Shown: piece after piece, positions 1-5,349 of the stretch | Position numbering within the stretch: the stretch's first letter is position 1 | Layout: each line of letters opens with the position of its first letter | From: CAYLLT01 sp964591605 | GTDB taxonomy: Bacteria; Planctomycetota; Phycisphaerae; UBA1845; PWPN01 | DNA: 6,370 nt | Direction of reading: 5' to 3' | Assembly: GCA_964591605.1 (NCBI GenBank) | Contig: CAZQEN010000409.1 | Location: 1-6,370 of the forward strand | The notes under the pieces: model-generated | What the model was told of the DNA's origin: nothing | Seen by the model: only the letters and a program-made list of their open reading frames with translations | Databases searched by the model: none | Program-made: the position numbers and the translations under genes

Positions 1-1314
1 CAGCTCATCTCGATGGAGACGTTCTGCGTCTTCGACGAGGAGCTCGATCACCGCTGCGACCGGTACCGGATCACGCTCGACAATCTGCACGAGAGACTCG
101 GCCTGCGCGCCGATCCGCCCGCCGTGCCCCCCGATCAGGTGATCTTCAGCCGATTCCGCACGACGCACTGGGTCGAACCGGGCCCCGAGGCCGAGCCCGT
201 ACAGCTCGTCGCCGGCCTCATTCCCACGCGTGAGGAGGAGCTGACCCGGCCGGCGCTGCTGTGGATCGCCGATGACCTGGCCCGATACATCCGCTACCGG
301 CAGAACTCCGATGGCTTGTTCTCCTATGAGTTCCTCCCCGGCCGCGACATGTACTGGCCCGACCAGAACTGGGTCCGCCAGGCCGCGACGTGCTGGGCGC
401 TGGCCCATCATGCGACCCGCCGCCCCAGCGCCGTCTCCGAAGCGGCGCTTCAGCGTGCCCTGGCCCCGTTCATCGAGCGGATCCAGCCCCTTGGCGGGGT
501 CGAAGGGGCCGCCTATGTGAGCACGCCCGACCGCAAGGAGCCGCTGGGTGTGACCGCCATGGTGTGCCTGGCCATGCTCGACTCTCCGCAGCCGGATGAT
601 TACGCGGAACACACCAACCGCCTCGCCGCCGGCATGGCCGCCCTCCAGCTCGAAGACGGGAGCTTCCGCACGTGTTTTCCGCCGGCCAGCGGGCAGGGCA
701 GCCAGGATTACTATCCCGGAGAGGCCCTGCTGGCCATCGCCCGGCATTATTCGATGGTGCGCGATGCCCACCTGCGGGAGGTCTGCGACCGGGCCCTGCC
801 CTTCTATCAGGAGTACTTCCGCCGCTACAGGCCGCCGATGTTTGTTCCCTGGCAGGTCCAGGCGTGGGGCTGCCTGGCCCGCACCACGCAGCTTCGCAAA
901 TACGCGGATTTCGTGTTCGAGATGTCGGACTTCCTGCTGCCTCTTCAGATCGAGGGCCGCGCCGGCGGCGAAGCCATCTACAACGGCGCCTTCGACGTGC
1001 ATCGCACCGGCCGGGCGGGTATTTCCACCGCGGTCTACGTCGAGGGCCTCGTCGAGTCGGTCCGGACCGCGGAGGCGTTCCAGGAAACCGGGCGGGCCTC
1101 ACGCTATCGGGAAGCGATCCGCAAGGCGGCCCGGTTCGTCGTGCAGCTCCGCTTCCGGCCGGAGGAGGCGTTTTACGTCCAGTCGCCCCAGGATGTCATC
1201 GGCGGGATGCGCGACACGCCCTCAGACCCCACCCTGCGGATCGACCACTCCCAGCACGCCCTGTCCGCACTGCTCGGAGCGGTCGAAGTCGCCGTCACCA
1301 CCCAACCCGAGTAA
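1..1314 (+). CDS. Alpha/alpha-toroid-like protein of unknown function, 5' end outside the window
   Basis: The frame is open to the left edge: four sense codons precede the first ATG at 13, and no ribosome binding site is visible there. The gene therefore probably starts upstream and 13 is only the first internal Met. It ends with TAA at 1312-1314. From residue ~75 (counting from the ATG) the protein is a series of amphipathic helices with GxF/GSF-type turns: RQNSDGLFSYEF, LQLEDGSFRTCF, YYPGEALLAIARHY, YVEGLVESVRTAEAF, and a late RIDHSQHALSALLGA. This pattern is typical of (alpha/alpha)6 toroids such as the terpenoid cyclase, N-acylglucosamine epimerase and YyaL groups. I cannot assign a reaction. 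The first ~70 residues look like the tail of another domain; an AMMECR1-type domain upstream is a guess from memory of similar fusions. No signal peptide can be judged because the N terminus is missing. It converges on the ABC permease gene. Confidence 0.8.
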   Translation, partial: QLISMETFCVFDEELDHRCDRYRITLDNLHERLGLRADPPAVPPDQVIFSRFRTTHWVEPGPEAEPVQLVAGLIPTREEELTRPALLWIADDLARYIRYRQNSDGLFSYEFLPGRDMYWPDQNWVRQAATCWALAHHATRRPSAVSEAALQRALAPFIERIQPLGGVEGAAYVSTPDRKEPLGVTAMVCLAMLDSPQPDDYAEHTNRLAAGMAALQLEDGSFRTCFPPASGQGSQDYYPGEALLAIARHYSMVRDAHLREVCDRALPFYQEYFRRYRPPMFVPWQVQAWGCLARTTQLRKYADFVFEMSDFLLPLQIEGRAGGEAIYNGAFDVHRTGRAGISTAVYVEGLVESVRTAEAFQETGRASRYREAIRKAARFVVQLRFRPEEAFYVQSPQDVIGGMRDTPSDPTLRIDHSQHALSALLGAVEVAVTTQPE

Positions 1315-1324
1315 GCCGCCCTCT

Positions 1325-1443
1325 CATCAGAACCCGGAGCGCCAGCGACGGGCCTGACTCGCGACTGGGCAGACCTTCCGGCTGCACGCGAGATCGACCC
1401 ACATCGCACGCAAGGCCCCTCACTGACGTTCGGGGTTCTGATG
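1325..1443. repeat. Imperfect 30-base inverted repeat between convergent genes
   Basis: The arm at 1325-1354 begins CATCAGAACCC and the arm at 1414-1443 ends GGGTTCTGATG. Aligned as reverse complements they match at 25 of 30 positions, separated by 59 bases. The spacer contains a smaller inverted pair, CTCGCG (1358-1363) and CGCGAG (1387-1392). The whole structure lies between the stop of the + strand gene and the stop of the convergent permease gene. No ORF in the region looks like a protein. Similar sequences, which translate as NPERQRRA or LTDVRGSDG in chance frames, are remembered as dispersed repeats in planctomycete genomes; that is recollection, not a search. A folded transcript could serve as a bidirectional terminator, but there is no T-tract. 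Confidence 0.7.
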
Positions 1444-1453
1444 GGTGTGCTGC

Positions 1454-1467
1454 GTTCGGGGTTCTGA
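1454..1467. repeat. Third, partial copy of the intergenic repeat core
   Basis: GTTCGGGGTTCTGA at 1454-1467 is identical to 1428-1441, inside the right arm of the neighbouring inverted repeat, in direct orientation and 26 bases further on. It suggests either a duplicated end or the remains of a second element. It ends 18 bases before the permease stop codon. Confidence 0.6.
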
Positions 1468-1485
1468 CCGCAGCCAACCCGCCGG

Positions 1486-3201
1486 CTACGCTTCAACCCG
1501 GTTGAAATGCCGAATCCCCAGCGCCAGGGCCACCCCCGCGGCGACGAGGTTCAGTGCCACCACGCTCCCCAGCCACATGGCCATGGTGGTCGTGAACTCC
1601 GTACCCAGATCGGTGGCGGCGGCCTTCGCGCTCATCACCCCCATCGCCACCAGTGACGCCACCACCAGGGCCACCGAGATGAGCAGACTGATCGTGCCGC
1701 CCAGGCCCCCGGCGATCCGGGCGGGGTTGCGTTCGTTGAACACCGGCATCCGCGCCCCCAGGCCGATGCTCACCCCGCACAAGCCCACGCAGATCGCGCA
1801 GGTCGCGATCAGATGGGCGATCACCAGCGGCCGCGGCAGCTCGAGCCGGTGCACCGATACCGCCATGACCGCCAGCGCCGACACCCACGTGACGGTCAGG
1901 GCGTACTGAAACTTGGCGAGAATGATCCGGCTGCGCGGCAGCGGCAGCAGTCCCAGCAGCCAGAGGTGCTGACCATCCAGCGACACGAGCGGAAACAGGA
2001 AGCGGTTGGTGAACGTCGCCAGAATGAGGCTCACCGCGGTCAGATTGAGGAACGCGATCAGAAGCTGCAGACGCGGCTCCTCCAGGTCGCTCCACATGTG
2101 CCGGACGTTGCTGACGTACAGCCCGAGCAGTCCGAACAGAATCGCCATCTGCGACCACTGGAGCGGATCGCGAAAGAACGTCTTAAGGTCCTTGGCGGCC
2201 AGCAGCCGCTGCCGCCAGGGCATGTACGCGAACAGGAACTCGGCGATGAGGCTACTGATGCGTCCCGAGCGGCGAACCCCGCGCGCCCCCGAGGTCTGCC
2301 CGCGCACGAACGCCGGTATGTATCCGCGCGACACCACCGCCACCGCCACGACGCTGGCGAAGAGCGCGTTGGCCACCGTCACGAACAGGTAGAACAGCGC
2401 CGACTGGGTCTGGCCCTGGACGGCACTGTTGATCCCCTTGGAGACCCACGTGTGGGGGAGCAGCGCCCCCTGCAGAATCGAGACCCGGTCGTAGAAGCTC
2501 CGCAGCCACGCGCTGCTCATCTCCGAAGACGCCGACACGCGCCACAGCCACCACACCCCCGCGCCGGCCACCAGCCCGAGCATCAGCCCCAGCGTCCGGC
2601 GCGGCGTCTTGGGAAAAACCATGGCCGCCACCCACGCCAGCACCAGCCCGAGCGCTCCCGGCAGCGGAATGAAGAGCAGAAACAGGCCCAGGAACAACGG
2701 ATAGAAGCTCCACGACTCGTCAAAGACGTCGCCCACCGCCTTCATCAGGGGCAGGCCCAGAAGAATGAGCGACCAGCTCGCCAGCAGCAGCGACTCAAGG
2801 TAATTGACGATCACCAGGTCGCGCGGATGAATCGGACTGGCCAGGAGGTACGAACTCTCGCGCCGGCGGAACAGCGCCCCGTACGAGAGAATCGCGCTCG
2901 AGAACGCGAGCATGCAGGTCAGGGCCAGAAAAAAGAACGTGAACACGAGCGGAAAGGCGACGATCCCTTCGAGCACCGACCTCCGCATGATGCGAAACGT
3001 GCTGATCAGCAGGGCATACAGCCCCAGCCAGATCAGCAGGATGGAGCCGGCCGTCCCCATGACCTTCAGCGGCTGCTCGTTCATCATCTGCCGCAGCCGG
3101 TTGCGGATGATCCGCATCCGGATGCGCAGCAGCAGGCGAACCCCCTGCTGGGGGAGCCACGGCGTGGCGACAGCGGCGTTGCTGGGTGTCCTGGTGCTCA
3201 T
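1486..3201 (-). CDS. ABC transporter permease, large exporter type (571 aa)
   Basis: This is the membrane subunit of the ABC system whose ATPase gene lies just upstream. The start is the ATG at 3201-3199: it overlaps the ATPase stop as ATGA, and a GGAG lies two bases before it. The open frame continues back to 3768, but that part is antisense-like shadow inside the ATPase gene. About 12 hydrophobic segments are seen, near residues 49-68, 79-108, 129-151, 166-193, 203-221, 268-290, 349-364, 376-398, 404-420, 430-450, 457-480, 501-526 and 538-563. A charged stretch (about 291-348) with KDLKTFFRDPLQWSQ probably faces the cytoplasm and contacts the ATPase. The two halves resemble each other: YLLASPIHPRDLVIVNYLES (118-137) and WLLGLLPLPRSRIILAKFQY (414-433). 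Size and duplication fit the large fused permeases of the ABC-2 superfamily, possibly Pfam ABC_tran_2. The substrate is unknown. The stop is TAG at 1488-1486. Confidence 0.88.
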   Translation of the reverse strand: MSTRTPSNAAVATPWLPQQGVRLLLRIRMRIIRNRLRQMMNEQPLKVMGTAGSILLIWLGLYALLISTFRIMRRSVLEGIVAFPLVFTFFFLALTCMLAFSSAILSYGALFRRRESSYLLASPIHPRDLVIVNYLESLLLASWSLILLGLPLMKAVGDVFDESWSFYPLFLGLFLLFIPLPGALGLVLAWVAAMVFPKTPRRTLGLMLGLVAGAGVWWLWRVSASSEMSSAWLRSFYDRVSILQGALLPHTWVSKGINSAVQGQTQSALFYLFVTVANALFASVVAVAVVSRGYIPAFVRGQTSGARGVRRSGRISSLIAEFLFAYMPWRQRLLAAKDLKTFFRDPLQWSQMAILFGLLGLYVSNVRHMWSDLEEPRLQLLIAFLNLTAVSLILATFTNRFLFPLVSLDGQHLWLLGLLPLPRSRIILAKFQYALTVTWVSALAVMAVSVHRLELPRPLVIAHLIATCAICVGLCGVSIGLGARMPVFNERNPARIAGGLGGTISLLISVALVVASLVAMGVMSAKAAATDLGTEFTTTMAMWLGSVVALNLVAAGVALALGIRHFNRVEA

Positions 3202-3959
3202 AACTCCGACGGCATCACCTCGCCCGACGCGTCCGCGGTCAGGGTCAGGAAGATGTCCTCCAGCGAGCCGGGGCGGGCGGCCTGCTGACGGATCTCCTCC
3301 AGCCGCCCCACGGTGGCAAGCCGGCCATGATGGATGATTCCGATGCGGTCCGCGACCGCCTCGGCGACTTCGAGCGTGTGCGTGCTCATGAAAACCGTGC
3401 CGCCCCCGCGCACCATTTCGAGCATGAGGTCCTTGACGGTCCGGACCGTTCGCGGGTCCAGCCCCACCAGCGGCTCGTCGATCACCAGGACCCTGGGCTG
3501 ATGCAGCAGGGCGGCGGCCAGCGCGGTCCGCTGCTTCATCCCGTGGGAGTAACTCTCGGTGAGCTGGTCGAGAAAACCGCCCATATCCAACCGCTCGATC
3601 AGCTCGCGCGTCCGTGAGCGCATCGTCTGCCGGTCGAGCCCGTACATCTCCCCCACGAACTCCAGGAACTCCATGCCGGTGAGCTTCTCGTACAGAAACG
3701 GCTGATCCGGCACGTATGACAGTTGCGCCTTGGCCAGCCGGCCGTCCCGCCCGATCAGATGCCCGCACACCCGCACCATGCCCGTGTCCGGCAGGAGCAG
3801 CCCGGCGATCATCTTGATCGTCGTGGTCTTGCCCGCCCCGTTGGGGCCCAGGAACGCAAACAACTCACCCTCCCTGATCTCCAGGTGGAGGTCACGGACG
3901 GCGACGAAGTTGCCGTACTTCTTCGTCACACCGATCAGTTCAATGCTCATAGACGACAT
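3198..3959 (-). CDS. ABC transporter ATP-binding protein (253 aa)
   Basis: This is the cytoplasmic ATPase that powers the adjacent permease. The motifs are complete and in order: Walker A GPNGAGKT (38-45), signature YSHGMKQR (137-144), Walker B VLVIDEP (157-163) with catalytic Glu162, D-loop GLDP (166-169) and H-loop His194 in STHTLEVAE. The Q-loop position reads VPDQPFLYEKLTG (83-95): the expected Gln site is Asp85 and a Gln follows at 86, as in EcsA-like ATPases where this Gln is also often replaced. The length is normal for a single-domain ABC-2 or EcsA-type ATPase. Two starts are possible, ATG at 3959 and ATG at 3950 (Met4); neither has a clear Shine-Dalgarno sequence, and the first is chosen only because it is longest. 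The stop TGA overlaps the permease ATG by 4 bases, so the two are very probably translationally coupled. The absence of a binding protein suggests export. The substrate cannot be read from the sequence. Confidence 0.95.
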   Translation of the reverse strand: MSSMSIELIGVTKKYGNFVAVRDLHLEIREGELFAFLGPNGAGKTTTIKMIAGLLLPDTGMVRVCGHLIGRDGRLAKAQLSYVPDQPFLYEKLTGMEFLEFVGEMYGLDRQTMRSRTRELIERLDMGGFLDQLTESYSHGMKQRTALAAALLHQPRVLVIDEPLVGLDPRTVRTVKDLMLEMVRGGGTVFMSTHTLEVAEAVADRIGIIHHGRLATVGRLEEIRQQAARPGSLEDIFLTLTADASGEVMPSEL

Positions 3960-4342
3960 GGCTGCAGCTCTGAACCACTCTTTCCGCGAAGATCCGCCTG
4001 CCTGAAAACCCCCTCGAAGCCTCCGCTCTCCGGCCCGGCCCGGGGGACGCCGGTGCCGTTTTCAGTAACACCCTTTCGTTCGTCTCGCGCCAGGCCCGAC
4101 ACTCATGCCGGGTCCAGGTGCGATTCCAACAGAACAGAGCCCGCTTCAGCGGGCTTCTCGACCGGGGCTTCAGCCGGTCCAGCCACGGCACTGCCTCGTG
4201 GCTCAAGCCGGGACGGGATTCCCGGTAAACCGGGATGAGCGTCACGCTGCCTCTGCAGTACCCGCCATAAATGGCGGGCCTAGCGCGGACGGTCGGGGCC
4301 CTCTGCGCCGCGCCAATGTCAAGCTGTGTCTGGGACACCACC
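3960..4342. other. 383-base non-coding stretch upstream of the ABC genes
   Basis: No convincing gene is present. A minus-strand open frame at 4341-3940 runs through the hairpins and has no family character. The part nearest the ATPase (3960-4130) is GC-rich. It holds an 8-base inverted pair, CTGAAAAC (4002-4009) and GTTTTCAG (4058-4065), which could be chance. The part nearest the upstream gene holds the hairpin cluster listed separately. A small stem GTGTC/GACAC with a 3-base loop (4326-4338) lies directly after the stop of the 279-aa gene. A promoter for the ABC genes may lie here, but I could not identify one. Confidence 0.6.
4138..4278. repeat. Cluster of five consecutive short hairpins
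   Basis: Five perfect or near-perfect stems follow one another in 141 bases. (1) AGCCCGC-TTCA-GCGGGCT at 4138-4155. (2) GACCGG/CCGGTC at 4160-4179, whose loop again contains GCTTCAG. (3) AGCCACG/CGTGGCT at 4181-4203. (4) TCCCGGT-AA-ACCGGGA at 4220-4235. (5) CCCGCCAT-AA-ATGGCGGG at 4261-4278. A weaker palindrome, AGCGT-C-ACGCT, lies at 4238-4248. Loops of the TTCA and AA type recur. I recall comparable hairpin strings between genes in planctomycete and other environmental genomes, which points to a dispersed repeat family rather than a gene-specific regulator. The cluster lies between the 279-aa gene and the ABC ATPase gene, all read leftward, so in a read-through transcript it could stall polymerase or protect RNA ends. 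None of the stems is followed by a strong U-tract. Confidence 0.75.
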
Positions 4343-5182
4343 CTAGTCGGGCTCGCGCAACGGGCCGCGGGCGCGGATCCGCTCGCGGGCCTGCGTCCGG
4401 GCGTTCTCGTCGAACGGTTCCTGACGGATCCGGTACTTGCCCATCGCCGGCAACTGCGCTTCCTGGATCACCACCCGGCCCTCCGGGGCCACCCACGCTT
4501 TCACATGGTGAGGCGATGTCTCCACCACCTTGCACACGATCGACCGGCCGGCGTGCTGCACCGTCTCCTCACCGGTGACCGTCGCGATCACCGACGTAAA
4601 CTGCGTCTGGCGGGTCATCACCGCGGACATCGGATCGAGCACCTGCATCCGCCACGACTGCCCCACTTTGAGCGTCGGCAGGAACGAGAACGGCCGCAGG
4701 GCATCCCCGATCATCCGGCTGGCGGAGAGTTCCAGGTTCGCCTGCCGGTGCAGCGGGCCGACCTGCAACTCGCACGGAAAATAGACCCCGCGCCGCTCGC
4801 CGCGGACCTTGATCGTCGTCATGGGCACGCCAAACACGTCGAGGTTGAAGCTGTCGAGGGCCCCGTCGTCCGCGAACTCCGTCACCGTCTCGATGCGGAG
4901 CTCGGGCATCGGCAGGATCGCCGAAACGCTCAGGGCCGCGGTGCCGTAGATGGTCGTATTCCCGCCGGCCGTGAGGATGTTCGTCCAGGCCGTCCCCATC
5001 CGGGCCCCGTCCTGGTCGAAAATGCCGTACTGCTCCTGCCGGTGGTCGATCTGGTTGAGAAGCTCCTTCGTGATGGGCGGCGCATCCTGCGCCGTCCACG
5101 CCGGCCAGACATCCCGCACGAACAGCGCCGTCATCGCGCCGAGCCACAGGAACACCGATCCGATCAGCAGCAAGCGGTACAT
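4343..5182 (-). CDS. Membrane-anchored extracytoplasmic protein of unknown function (279 aa)
   Basis: The N terminus MYRLLLIGSVFLWLGAMTAL is a single hydrophobic segment (about 3-22) followed by Arg and a Pro-rich linker. It reads as an uncleaved anchor or signal peptide; there is no lipobox Cys. The rest (about 40-260) is a soluble beta-rich domain with patterns seen in outward-facing proteins: DQDGARMGTAWTNIL, then a repeat-like run of strands (78-135) with DGALDSFNLDVFG, and near the end LKVGQSWRMQV, VTGEETVQHAGRSIVCKVVE, and KAWVAPEGRVVIQE. This loosely recalls the DUF3108-like region and the stretch that precedes transglutaminase domains in planctomycete proteins, but I cannot name the family. 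The C terminus is Arg-rich. ATG at 5182 places the hydrophobic segment correctly; no Shine-Dalgarno sequence is seen. A promoter candidate lies 52 bases upstream. It lies upstream of the ABC genes on the same strand and could be their partner, though 383 bases separate them. Confidence 0.85.
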   Translation of the reverse strand: MYRLLLIGSVFLWLGAMTALFVRDVWPAWTAQDAPPITKELLNQIDHRQEQYGIFDQDGARMGTAWTNILTAGGNTTIYGTAALSVSAILPMPELRIETVTEFADDGALDSFNLDVFGVPMTTIKVRGERRGVYFPCELQVGPLHRQANLELSASRMIGDALRPFSFLPTLKVGQSWRMQVLDPMSAVMTRQTQFTSVIATVTGEETVQHAGRSIVCKVVETSPHHVKAWVAPEGRVVIQEAQLPAMGKYRIRQEPFDENARTQARERIRARGPLREPD

Positions 5183-5233
5183 TCGGATATCTGCCCGGAG
5201 GGAACCGCCCCGTCATCACCCCGCCGCACCGAC

Positions 5234-5262
5234 ATTCTACGCCGACCACACGTGGCGGACAA
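5234..5262 (-). promoter_or_regulatory. Candidate sigma70-like promoter for the 279-aa gene
   Basis: Read on the minus strand, TTGTCC (5262-5257, four of six consensus bases) is followed after exactly 17 bases by TAGAAT (5239-5234, five of six). Transcription would start near 5227, leaving a leader of about 45 bases before the ATG at 5182. The -35 box overlaps a small stem GGCGG/CCGCC (5254-5258 / 5265-5269). It lies in the gap after the thiamine gene, so it would let the downstream genes be expressed independently of that gene. The match is good for such a GC-rich region, but promoter rules in this phylum are poorly known. Confidence 0.45.
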
Positions 5263-5349
5263 AGCCGCCGGGTGATCCTTCCCTGCCAGCACGACGGAGT
5301 CGACCCTGCGGTCGTCCCCAGATAACTACACGTCAGTCTGGAGGTGGTT

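Noticed and set aside
470..1102. Minus-strand open frame (210 aa) opposite the toroid-like gene
   Set aside because: It is Arg/Pro/Gly-rich antisense shadow of a well-patterned protein.
1492..1506. 15-base palindrome TTCAACC-C-GGTTGAA
   Set aside because: It lies wholly in the last codons of the permease (FNRVE) and has a one-base centre. It is most likely a coincidence of codons, though an operator cannot be excluded.
1813..3288. Long + strand open frame (491 aa) opposite the permease gene
   Set aside because: Composition is dominated by Arg, Gln, His and Pro with no fold or motif. It lies antisense to a clear membrane protein and is an effect of high GC at third codon positions.
4294..4322. 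Perfect TTGACA on the minus strand at 4322-4317 as a promoter for the ABC genes
   Set aside because: At 17 bases spacing the -10 position reads GCCCCG, and no AT-rich hexamer lies nearby.
3940..4341. Minus-strand open frame of 133 aa between the 279-aa gene and the ATPase
   Set aside because: It reads straight through the hairpin cluster and into the ATPase start; there is no ribosome binding site and no protein-like pattern.
4271..5275. + strand open frame (334 aa) opposite the 279-aa gene
   Set aside because: It is Arg- and His-rich, begins inside a hairpin, and is antisense to a protein with a clear signal anchor.
5291..5315. Hairpin CGACC-CTGC-GGTCG (5301-5314), with outer ACGAC/GTCGT, as a terminator for the thiamine gene
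   Set aside because: The stem has only five pairs, the outer and inner pairings compete, and no T-tract follows on the minus strand.
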